Source of the DNA: Bacteroidota bacterium
GTDB lineage: Bacteria > Bacteroidota > Bacteroidia > UKL13-3
Direction: 5' to 3'
DNA length: 48,569 bases
Assembly (NCBI GenBank): GCA_947456185.1
Contig: CANGPW010000014.1
Location: 1 to 48,569, forward strand
Shown here in pieces: positions 1-7,089 of this stretch. The notes under the pieces were generated by a model, which worked only from the letters and a program-made list of their open reading frames with translations, had not been told where the DNA came from and ran no database searches. Position numbers and translations under genes: made by a program. Every line of letters starts with the position of its first letter. Within the stretch, counting starts at the first letter, position 1.

Positions 1-1016
1 ATTCCATAATTAGGTTTTAAATTAGTAAATAACATGGAACTTTGATTGGCCACATTACCAAATCCACCAAAAATAGTAATTGAAATAGGACCCCAAACTT
101 TTTTTCGTAATTCTGCCTGAAAAGCCATCGCATGATTGTCTCTAAACCTACCATTATAATACCCGCGCATGTATGATTCACTGCCAATGGTAGCCAATTG
201 TTTAAATGGAATATTTCCATTGTTTAAGTTAGCAAAGCCTTGTAATGCCAATACATTTTCATTCCAAAGTTTAAAGTATTTTCGGGCATCAATGCTTAAG
301 TTGTTAAAGTTAAATTCACTACCAAAAACAGCATGATTAAATAGGGTTGTAATATCAATAAAATGTCCTTTGGTGGGATAATAAATTTGGTTTCTGTTAT
401 CAAAGCTAACTACCAAACCTAGGCCTGAAGTAAAGCTACCATTTTTACCAATAACTTCCTTTTTTTCGAACAAAGAATCTCCTTTAAAATTGAATCCATT
501 GGTTAAATTTTGTTCCGATTGCAACCCCAAATAGAGGCCTTTAACTACTTGTTTTGTACAACGCAATTGCAACCTATTTTGCGAAAAATCGTATAAGGCT
601 TTATTTTCGTTTGGGGTTTCATTTCCTATTCCCCAGTAATATTCATTGAACTTTTTAAAAGTATAACTTGCTTTGATATTATACTTGTTGTTTTTGGTAA
701 ATATATCAATATAAGGCCTAATGCTGTATTGGTTCAGTTCAGTGGTTTGCGCATTTAATCTGACTAAAGAAGGTCGTGTATTTGAATCGTTTATATTTCG
801 ATATAAATACACCAAACTAAGTCCAATTTGCCAGCCAGTTTCTGGTGAAACACCCCAAATAGGAACAGCAAAAAATGAATTCTTTTTGGGTTTGGCCGAA
901 TCGCCTTCCATTTTATCATACATTTTACCTACTGTTTTTTCTAACTTCGATTGCCCAAAAGCCAAAGAAGAAATTGCAATAAATGAAATTATAAATAAGA
1001 GATTTTTTAATGTCAT
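1..1016 (-). CDS. Omp85/BamA-TamA-like outer-membrane barrel protein, 3' end cut by window edge
   Basis: The frame is open from an ATG at 1016 to the left edge, about 338 codons, so the C-terminus is missing and the ORF track does not list it. The product starts with a signal peptide (MTLKNLLFIISFIAISSLAFGQ), so it is exported. The rest alternates short hydrophobic and polar stretches in the way of outer-membrane beta strands. Near residue 290 it has YMRGYYNGRFRD, which resembles the (V/I)RG(F/Y) loop motif of Omp85 barrels. No POTRA domain precedes the barrel, so it is more like the short surface-antigen barrels of Bacteroidota than like BamA itself. A promoter-like TAAACTTG with an upstream TTG 21 nt away lies at 1026-1057 on the minus strand. 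Cargo and role are unknown. The family call is inferred from the motif and the strand pattern. Confidence 0.75.
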   Translation of the reverse strand, partial: MTLKNLLFIISFIAISSLAFGQSKLEKTVGKMYDKMEGDSAKPKKNSFFAVPIWGVSPETGWQIGLSLVYLYRNINDSNTRPSLVRLNAQTTELNQYSIRPYIDIFTKNNKYNIKASYTFKKFNEYYWGIGNETPNENKALYDFSQNRLQLRCTKQVVKGLYLGLQSEQNLTNGFNFKGDSLFEKKEVIGKNGSFTSGLGLVVSFDNRNQIYYPTKGHFIDITTLFNHAVFGSEFNFNNLSIDARKYFKLWNENVLALQGFANLNNGNIPFKQLATIGSESYMRGYYNGRFRDNHAMAFQAELRKKVWGPISITIFGGFGNVANQSSMLFTNLKPNYG

Positions 1017-1341
1017 TGTTTGGTGCAAGTTTAAACAATTTTTGATATTGTTTGCAAAGCATTCAGCAGCACTAAATTTCTGATTTATTTTACTAATTGG
1101 ATGAATATTTGTTAAAAGTAAAATAAAAAAATTGCTTTTAATCAATGAAAATATTAGTTGTTTCCATGAATAGCTTTTTAAAAAATTAAACGCTTATCAT
1201 TCCTTAAAACTTTCATTTAGTTATTTAAAGCATTTAGGCTTAATTTGCACCGTTTTGAATTTGTATAAATACTTAAAAAGCAGTTGGTTTTATTCCATTG
1301 CTTTGCAAAATCAATACAATAACTTACAATAAATCTGATTA
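1017..1341. promoter_or_regulatory. Divergent intergenic region with weak promoter candidates
   Basis: This 325-bp AT-rich gap separates the barrel gene (-) from the helicase gene (+). On the minus strand, TAAACTTG at 1033-1026 with TTG at 1057-1055 resembles the Bacteroidota -7/-33 pair with one mismatch. On the plus strand, TTAATTTGC at 1240-1248 resembles a -7 box with one mismatch and would give a leader of roughly 85 nt. The small ORF 721-1083 lies antisense to the barrel gene and is a shadow. No RNA gene or other coding signal was seen. Confidence 0.35.
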
Positions 1342-2688
1342 ATGATCAACTTTGACGAACTAAATATTACCGAACCTTTGCTGAAAGCACTGAACGATTT
1401 AGAATATATTCATCCCACTCCTATTCAAGAAAAAGCGTTCCCAGTTATTATGTCAGGATTGGATGTAATTGGTGTGGCGCAAACTGGAACAGGAAAAACT
1501 TTTGCTTATTTATTGCCTATTATTAGGCAATTAAACTTTATACACGACAAGCATCCACGAGTAATTATATTAGTTCCCACACGTGAATTAGTGGTTCAGG
1601 TGGTTCAAGAAATTGAAAAACTAACCAAGTATATCAATTTACGATTTGGTGGAATTTATGGTGGCTCTAATATCAATCCTCAAAAGCAAATGGTTTTTGA
1701 TGGTTTGGATATTTTAGTTGCTACTCCAGGCCGTTTAATTGACTTGGCGGCCATAGGACATTTAAAATTAAAGTTAGTTCAGCAATTGGTAATTGATGAA
1801 GTAGATGAAATGCTTGACCAAGGTTTTAGAGCGCAGCTTACCACTATTTTAGATTTATTGCCCAAACACCAAAATATTTTATTTTCGGCTACCATGACCG
1901 AAGAAGTGGAGAAACTAATTGGTACATTTTTTACCAATCCTAAAAAAATAGAAATTGCAGCACATGGAACTCCATTGTTACAAATTGGCCAATCGGCTTA
2001 TTCGGTTCCAAATTATAACACCAAACTGAATTTATTAGAACATTTGTTAAATACCGATGAGTCGATTAATAAAGTATTGGTTTTTGTGTCAACCATTAAG
2101 TATGCCGACCGTTTATTTGAGCAAATGGTTACCAAGTTTGTAGATGATGTTTTGGTGATTCATTCTGCAAAATCGCAAAACATTAGGTTTGCCAATTTAA
2201 AGAAATTTCAAGAAGGAAAAGTTCGAATATTAATTGCTACTGATATTGCAGCTCGTGGACTTGACATAGCCGATGTAAGTCATGTTATTAATTTTGATAC
2301 TCCAAATTCGCCCGGTGATTATTTGCACAGGATTGGTAGAACAGGTAGAGCAGGTAAAAATGGTTTGGCCGTTACTTTTGTTAATGAGGTAGAAGAAGAA
2401 TACCAATTTTACATAGAGAACTTAATGAAAATGCCAATTCCAATGGTAGAAATGCCCAAGGAAGTGGTGATATCAACAGTTTTTGCAGCTGAAGAAAAAG
2501 CAGAAGTAGGTTCAAAAAACTATTTAAAAATTAAGAAAAACAAAAAAGCTAAACCTTCATTCCACGAAAAGAAAGCGAAGAATACCAAAGAAAATTTAGG
2601 CGGACCAAGAAAAAGAAATCCCAATAAAACTAAACCTAGAAATAGGGCTGTAGAAAGAAATAGGGCTTTGAAAAGAAAGAATAAGTAA
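1342..2688 (+). CDS. DEAD-box ATP-dependent RNA helicase
   Basis: A 448-residue superfamily 2 RNA helicase that unwinds or remodels RNA in ribosome assembly or mRNA turnover. The motifs appear in order: Q motif (PTPIQ, 25-29), Walker A AQTGTGKT (46-53), PTREL (79-83), TPGR (128-131), motif II, SAT (182-184), and HRIGRTGR near 330. Motif II reads DEVD (152-155) instead of DEAD; the acidic residues that coordinate Mg-ATP are kept. After the helicase core, the last 80 or so residues are very rich in Lys, Arg and Asn, typical of the RNA-binding tails of RhlE/CshA-like bacterial proteins. The gene stands alone, with a 14-bp tandem repeat directly after the stop. The specific RNA target cannot be told. 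Confidence 0.93.
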   Translation: MINFDELNITEPLLKALNDLEYIHPTPIQEKAFPVIMSGLDVIGVAQTGTGKTFAYLLPIIRQLNFIHDKHPRVIILVPTRELVVQVVQEIEKLTKYINLRFGGIYGGSNINPQKQMVFDGLDILVATPGRLIDLAAIGHLKLKLVQQLVIDEVDEMLDQGFRAQLTTILDLLPKHQNILFSATMTEEVEKLIGTFFTNPKKIEIAAHGTPLLQIGQSAYSVPNYNTKLNLLEHLLNTDESINKVLVFVSTIKYADRLFEQMVTKFVDDVLVIHSAKSQNIRFANLKKFQEGKVRILIATDIAARGLDIADVSHVINFDTPNSPGDYLHRIGRTGRAGKNGLAVTFVNEVEEEYQFYIENLMKMPIPMVEMPKEVVISTVFAAEEKAEVGSKNYLKIKKNKKAKPSFHEKKAKNTKENLGGPRKRNPNKTKPRNRAVERNRALKRKNK

Positions 2689-2725
2689 AGTATGAATTAT
2701 AAAGTATGAATTATAAAGTATGAAT
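2687..2725. repeat. Tandem repeat, 14-bp unit, about 2.8 copies
   Basis: The unit AAAGTATGAATTAT occurs twice exactly (2687-2700 and 2701-2714) and then as an 11-bp partial copy. The first copy overlaps the last two bases of the helicase stop codon. The repeat lies between two converging genes and does not code for anything. Confidence 0.9.
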
Positions 2726-2775
2726 GGATAAATTCGAAATGATTCAATCTTTTAATTTTGTAATCTTTCAATCTT

Positions 2776-4284
2776 CTACATTGTTCCTAAAATTTCTTCT
2801 AACACATCTCGGTTATTACTTAAACGAGGTACTTTGTGTTGACCCCCCAATTTTTGTTTTTGTTTCAACCAATTGCTAAAAGTTCCTTTTGGCAAAGCAT
2901 GAATTTTGGGTAATTGCATGGCCATGTCTTTATAGCGTTTGGCTTCGTAATCGCTGTTATTTTCTTTTAAATAATTATCTAAATAAATGGTAAATTCTGT
3001 TAAGTTTTCAGGCAATTGATCAAACTCTATTAACCATTCATGTCCCCCTTTTTGTGTTTCAGAAATATAAATTGGCGCAGCAGTATAATCAACTATATGC
3101 GCATTTAAATTTTTACACGCTTTGGTAATGGCATTGTCTGCATTTTCAATCATTAACTCTTCGCCAAAAGCATTGATAAAATGTTTGGTTCTGCCTGTTA
3201 TTTTAAATCGATAAGGTTTTATAGAAGTAAACTTAATGGTATCGCCAACGATGTATCGCCAAAGACCAGCATTTGTGCTTATTACTATGGCATAGTTTTC
3301 GTTTAATTGTACTTCTGCAATCGACAATGTATTTGGATTTTCTTTTCCATATTCTGTCATTGGCATGAACTCGTAAAACACGCCATAGTCAAGCATGAGA
3401 AGCATGTCGTCACGGTTCAAATCATCTTGAATTCCAAAGAATCCTTCCGATGCATTATAAGTTTCTAAATAATTTACCTGACTTGATTTAATTAACTGTT
3501 TAAATCGTTCTTTATAGGGTATAAAACTAACCCCACCATGAATATAAAGTTCCATGTTTGGCCAAATATCGGTTAAACAGTTTTTACCCGAAATTTGATA
3601 AAGCTTTTCTATTAAAACAATCGTCCAAGTAGGCACTCCCGAAATATTAGTTACATCTTCACTTAATGTAGCTTGGGCCATTTTTTCTACTTTTTCATCC
3701 CAATTACTCATGAGTGCAATGGCCAATTCTGGTGTTCGTAAATAGTGCGCCCAAAAAGGCATATTCTGCATCATTACAGCCGATAAATCGCCATAAAAAC
3801 TTTCCTCATTTAGCTTATTTACATTGTTACTACCGCCTACTACCAAACCTTTACCGTCAAATAAATTGCTTTCTGGTTTCTGAAGTAAATAAAACAATAT
3901 GGCATCTTTTCCGCCTTGAAAATGGCATTCATCAAGGCTTTCGTAGGTAATGGGAATAAATTTACTTTTATCGCTTGTAGTTCCCGATGATTTGGCAAAC
4001 CACCTGGTATCGCTTGGCCAAATTACATTTTGTTTGCCTTGCAATACTTGATCAATATATGGTTTAAAACCATCGTAATTAGTAATTGGAACTTGTTTTT
4101 TAAACTCTTCAAAATTTCTGATTCCACTAAATTTATTGGCTGAGCCAAAAGAAGTTAATTCGGCAATATTTAATAATTTAGTTAGCTGTTCTTCCTGCAC
4201 TGCATGCGGGTTAAGCATCATTCTATCAATAAAAGGAACGCGCTTTTTTAGGTACCAACTTACTAAAGAATTAACAATGGGCAT
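2776..4284 (-). CDS. GH3-family acyl-acid amido synthetase-like protein
   Basis: A 502-residue member of the GH3 family, in the acyl-adenylate-forming superfamily. Plant relatives join amino acids to jasmonate or auxin via an acyl-AMP intermediate; the substrates of bacterial members are mostly unknown. The nucleotide-binding loop SSGTTSDKSKF lies at 99-109, which matches the family's SSGT(T/S) motif. YNASEGFFG near 277 corresponds to the second ATP-binding motif, followed by YIVGDTIKF and GRTKHFINAFGE. Length is close to the usual bacterial GH3 length of about 500. There is no signal peptide, so it is cytoplasmic. It converges with the helicase gene and has no operon partner, so context does not suggest a substrate. 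Confidence 0.88.
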   Translation of the reverse strand: MPIVNSLVSWYLKKRVPFIDRMMLNPHAVQEEQLTKLLNIAELTSFGSANKFSGIRNFEEFKKQVPITNYDGFKPYIDQVLQGKQNVIWPSDTRWFAKSSGTTSDKSKFIPITYESLDECHFQGGKDAILFYLLQKPESNLFDGKGLVVGGSNNVNKLNEESFYGDLSAVMMQNMPFWAHYLRTPELAIALMSNWDEKVEKMAQATLSEDVTNISGVPTWTIVLIEKLYQISGKNCLTDIWPNMELYIHGGVSFIPYKERFKQLIKSSQVNYLETYNASEGFFGIQDDLNRDDMLLMLDYGVFYEFMPMTEYGKENPNTLSIAEVQLNENYAIVISTNAGLWRYIVGDTIKFTSIKPYRFKITGRTKHFINAFGEELMIENADNAITKACKNLNAHIVDYTAAPIYISETQKGGHEWLIEFDQLPENLTEFTIYLDNYLKENNSDYEAKRYKDMAMQLPKIHALPKGTFSNWLKQKQKLGGQHKVPRLSNNRDVLEEILGTM

Positions 4285-4507
4285 GTAGCAATTTTACTTA
4301 AAAAAAACCAAAAACAGCGAAAAAAATATTTACATCTTTTTTGAAGTTTGATGTTTTTTCTTTTAAAAAGAATTTTGAACCACATAGGCACATAGATAAC
4401 ATAGCTTATAAACTGTTTAATTTATTTAATCAACTATCCTTGGAGTTAGCGAAGCACTCTAGGGATTTTAAATAAAAGGTAATATCTCCAACACGGACTA
4501 TCAAAAC

Positions 4508-4521
4508 GAGTCTCGAGACTC
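4508..4521. repeat. Perfect 14-bp palindrome
   Basis: GAGTCTCGAGACTC equals its own reverse complement. It sits alone in the gap between the GH3 and pgm genes, far from both start codons, so it is unlikely to be an operator and more likely part of a dispersed repeat. Confidence 0.6.
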
Positions 4522-4601
4522 TTATCTCATTTTAAATGTGTATTCGCCTAGCAATGGCTCGGCTTCAGACTACGCATAGTGGGGATAAGGAAAGAAGGAA
4601 G

Positions 4602-4737
4602 TTTGGCTAAAGCCCACTAATTTTAGAACTATTTTTTACCCTTGGCTAAAGCCAAAGGGCAATTGATAGGTTATATTGTGCCCTCAGCTTTAGCTGGGGG
4701 TTTATGAAATTGTTGTATTTACCAGGCTTTAGCCAAA
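4602..4737. repeat. REP/BIME-like cluster of four GGCTAAAGCC hairpins
   Basis: Four elements share a TAAA or TTTA loop flanked by pairing arms. Element A is at about 4602-4616 (TTTGGCTAAAGCCC). Element B is at 4639-4660 (CCCTTGGCTAAAGCCAAAGG plus GC). Elements C (4680-4700, CCCTCAGCTTTAGCTGGGGG) and D (4724-4736, AGGCTTTAGCCAA) are in inverted orientation. The order is A B C' D', so the whole block is itself palindromic. B and C differ at paired positions (GGC/GCC against AGC/GCT), which keeps the stem. Confidence 0.7.
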
Positions 4738-4828
4738 TTCTTATCACCAATATAGAGGTAATTAATAATTTTTTTACCCAAAATGAAAGAAATTTTTTAT
4801 TAAATAAATTGGTAAAGGAAATACACAA

Positions 4829-4857
4829 AAAAAGCTGCCTTTTATAGACAGCTTTTT
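4829..4857 (-). terminator. Rho-independent terminator of the phosphohexomutase gene
   Basis: The stem AAAAAGCTG / CAGCTTTTT encloses an 11-nt loop and is followed on the minus strand by a run of T. It lies about 20 bp after the pgm-like stop codon. Confidence 0.85.
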
Positions 4858-4876
4858 GAATTGATGTTTTAAAATA

Positions 4877-6280
4877 TTAAGCTAACAAAACTGCTTTGGT
4901 TGCTTCTAATATTGCTGTTGCTTTTTCGTTGGTGCTCGATTCGCTGTAAACGCGCAATACAGGCTCAGTTCCGCTTGCGCGAACCATTACCCATTCGCCA
5001 TTTCCAAGTAAAAATTTATAGCCATCTAAGTCTTCTGTTTTTTCTATTTTATAGCTACCAAATTGGGCGTATTTTCCTGCTTTGCACTTGGCCAAAACAC
5101 GTTGTTTAATTTCTTCTGTAATGTGCAAATCAATTCTACCCATTGCAAAGCTACCCACTACATCATATACTTCTTGAATTAATTCGTCTAAACTCTTTCC
5201 GGTTTTAGCCATAAATTCCCAAATGGTAAGTCCAATCCAAATGCCATCACGCTCTGGAATAAAACCTTTGATAGCTATTCCGCCACTTTCCTCGCCACCA
5301 ACTAATACGTTTTCGGTAACCATTTTTTCACAAATGTATTTGAATCCAATTTTGGTAATTTCTATTGGTAAACCGTATGCTTTAGCTAATTCAGTAATTT
5401 TAGAAGTGGCACTAAAAGTAGTAATTACTTTACCATTCATTCCTTTGTATTTGTGTAAGTAATGAACCAATAAAAGTATAATGTGATGTGAATCCACAAA
5501 CTCACCTTTTTTGTTGTACAAGCCTATTCTGTCTGCATCGCCATCGGTTACTAATCCACAATCTATTTCTTCACTGATGCGAATTAATTCACTAAACTCT
5601 GTTAAGTTCTTATGGATAGGTTCTGGCGCTTGTCCGTCAAATCCTGGATTATAATCGCAATGTAATAAAGTAATTTCTGGAAATAACCTGCGCATTACAT
5701 TTTGCCCAGCACCATACATGGCATCGTAAGCAAATTCCATTTTACTTTCTTTGATGGTTTTTAAATCAAACTTACTTTCCACTTCATCTACATACATGGT
5801 TTCTAAATCAATGTATGAAATCATGCCTTCGCTTATTAAAGTTTCCATACTTTTTAAAGGTGTATCAAAAGTATTTGGAATGGCATTTTCAACTGCTTCA
5901 ATTACCGCAGGACTGCTTGGTCCGCCATAATGTGCTTTTAGTTTAAATCCGTTATAAGCAGGAGGATTATGGCTAGCAGTAATGATTATACCCAATGCAG
6001 CACCTTGTTTTACTGCACCCAAACTTATCATTGGAGTGCTTACAAATCCTTTGGCCATGATCACTTTTATGCCATTGGCACATAAAACTTTTGCAGTAGT
6101 TTCTGCAAATAGTTCACCTGCAAAACGGCAATCGTGACCCAAAACTACATTTAAATTATTGGCAAAATTTGCTTTTACAAAATCTGCTGTTCCCTGCGCC
6201 ACACGTTTTACATTATCTACTGTAAATTCATCAGCTATAATTCCGCGCCAACCATCAGTTCCAAATTTTATTACGTACAT
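4877..6280 (-). CDS. Phosphoglucomutase/phosphomannomutase family protein
   Basis: A 467-residue alpha-D-phosphohexomutase that moves phosphate between C1 and C6 of hexose phosphates, feeding sugar-nucleotide and storage-polymer synthesis in the cytoplasm. The active-site phosphoserine loop TASHNPPAYNGFK lies near residue 103. The metal loop is DGDADRIG near 245, the sugar-binding loop is GGEESGG near 325, and the phosphate-binding loop RASGTEPVLRVY is near the C-terminus; together these are the four hallmark motifs. The ORF track starts at 6292 with a TTG; the ATG at 6280 gives MYVIKFGTDGWRGI, which fits the family's N-terminus better, so I chose it. Glucose versus mannose preference cannot be told from sequence. 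Confidence 0.92.
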   Translation of the reverse strand: MYVIKFGTDGWRGIIADEFTVDNVKRVAQGTADFVKANFANNLNVVLGHDCRFAGELFAETTAKVLCANGIKVIMAKGFVSTPMISLGAVKQGAALGIIITASHNPPAYNGFKLKAHYGGPSSPAVIEAVENAIPNTFDTPLKSMETLISEGMISYIDLETMYVDEVESKFDLKTIKESKMEFAYDAMYGAGQNVMRRLFPEITLLHCDYNPGFDGQAPEPIHKNLTEFSELIRISEEIDCGLVTDGDADRIGLYNKKGEFVDSHHIILLLVHYLHKYKGMNGKVITTFSATSKITELAKAYGLPIEITKIGFKYICEKMVTENVLVGGEESGGIAIKGFIPERDGIWIGLTIWEFMAKTGKSLDELIQEVYDVVGSFAMGRIDLHITEEIKQRVLAKCKAGKYAQFGSYKIEKTEDLDGYKFLLGNGEWVMVRASGTEPVLRVYSESSTNEKATAILEATKAVLLA

Positions 6281-6412
6281 AGTTTTGTTCAATTATTTTT
6301 AAGCTGCAAAAATGCAAAAAAAACACGAAGGCATACTATACAAGTTCAATTATTTTTAGAAAAATGTCTAGTTTTATAAAAAATATTTTTCTTAAAACTA
6401 ATTCCTTTCACT

Positions 6413-6420
6413 TATGTTTG
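6413..6420 (+). promoter_or_regulatory. -7 promoter element before idi
   Basis: TATGTTTG fits the Bacteroidota -7 consensus TAnnTTTG exactly and ends 11 bp before the idi ATG, implying a leader of only a few nucleotides. No TTG is seen at the usual -33 distance. Confidence 0.5.
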
Positions 6421-6431
6421 GTTTTTTATAA

Positions 6432-6947
6432 ATGGAATTAGAATACGTAATTTTAGTAGATGAAAATGACCAAGAAATTGGTACAATGGAAAAACAAGAA
6501 GCCCATGAAAAAGGTCTATTACACCGTGCTTTTTCAGTTTTTGTTTTCAATGAAAATAAGGAATTATTGTTACAACAACGTGCTTTAACCAAATACCATA
6601 GCGCTGGCCTATGGACAAATACATGTTGTAGTCATCCAAGAGTTGGCGAAACCATTGAAAATGCTGCTCACCGCAGGTTAATGGAAGAAATGGGTTTTGA
6701 TTGTGAGTTAAGCACTAAAACAAGTTTTATTTACAAAGCTGCATTTGAAAATGGTTTAACCGAGCATGAACTTGACCATATTTTAGTTGGAAATTTTAAC
6801 GGTGAAATAAACTTTAATCCAACTGAAGTAAAAAACTTTAAATGGATAGCTTTAGAAGAACTTCAAGTTGATTTACTCCAAAACAATCAAAATTATACTG
6901 CTTGGTTCAAAATTATTTTCGATAATTTTCAGAAAAGTTTACTCTAA
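6432..6947 (+). CDS. idi: Isopentenyl-diphosphate delta-isomerase, type I
   Basis: A 171-residue cytoplasmic Nudix-fold enzyme that interconverts isopentenyl and dimethylallyl diphosphate, balancing the two isoprenoid units for menaquinone, carotenoids and prenylated products. The catalytic cysteine lies in WTNTCCSHPR (Cys66), as in E. coli Idi. A Nudix-type helix follows with RRLMEEMGF (82-90). Length is close to the usual 170-180. The ATG at 6432 lies directly behind a consensus -7 element, so the mRNA is probably near-leaderless. The window also holds ispF and a UbiA prenyltransferase, so isoprenoid genes recur here but not as one operon. Confidence 0.95.
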   Translation: MELEYVILVDENDQEIGTMEKQEAHEKGLLHRAFSVFVFNENKELLLQQRALTKYHSAGLWTNTCCSHPRVGETIENAAHRRLMEEMGFDCELSTKTSFIYKAAFENGLTEHELDHILVGNFNGEINFNPTEVKNFKWIALEELQVDLLQNNQNYTAWFKIIFDNFQKSLL

Positions 6948-7036
6948 TACCCTTTCAGTTTTTTCTCAATACCCTCATAATTAGATCATAATATTTATAA
7001 TCATTTTATGCTCATGTATTTTACTTATTTATATCA

Positions 7037-7077
7037 TTGTTTAGATTGATTCTAAACAATATTGTTGCAGAACAATA
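7037..7077 (+). promoter_or_regulatory. Promoter with two adjacent palindromes before the TonB receptor gene
   Basis: TTGTTTAGA-5 nt-TCTAAACAA (7037-7059) is a perfect 9-bp inverted repeat. It abuts a second one, TATTGTT-GCAG-AACAATA (7060-7077, 7-bp arms). A -33-like TTG (7037-7039) and a -7-like TATTGTTG (7060-7067, one mismatch to TAnnTTTG) are 20 bp apart, so the palindromes cover both promoter boxes. This geometry suits a repressor operator. Confidence 0.6.
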
Positions 7078-7089
7078 AATAATAGCATC

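Larger units (their letters stand above)
4285..4876. other. Repeat-rich intergenic region without a gene
   Basis: This 592-bp gap holds no convincing gene. From left to right it contains an AT-rich flank, a stretch beginning ACCACATAGGCACATAG, a perfect 14-bp palindrome GAGTCTCGAGACTC at 4508-4521, a locally GC-richer stretch to about 4590, four GGCTAAAGCC-type hairpin elements (4602-4737), and the pgm terminator (4829-4857). The 60-aa ORF 4646-4828 (-) is a translation of the hairpin elements. Composition differs from the flanking coding DNA, suggesting accumulated mobile repeats or a decayed insertion. Confidence 0.6.

Noticed and set aside
721-1083. 120-aa ORF on the plus strand
   Set aside because: It lies antisense to the exported barrel gene, whose frame has a signal peptide and family motifs; the plus-strand product has no such features.
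4602-4737. Possible riboswitch or attenuator for the phosphohexomutase gene
   Set aside because: The hairpins lie downstream of that gene's stop and terminator, not in its leader.
4646-4828. 60-aa ORF in the repeat-rich gap
   Set aside because: It is a translation of the GGCTAAAGCC hairpin elements and adjoining AT-rich DNA, without promoter or homology.
6287-6358. 15-bp direct repeat GTTCAATTATTTTTA (6287-6301 and 6344-6358)
   Set aside because: It is exact, but AT-rich enough to occur by chance, has no partner motif, and does not line up with a promoter box.
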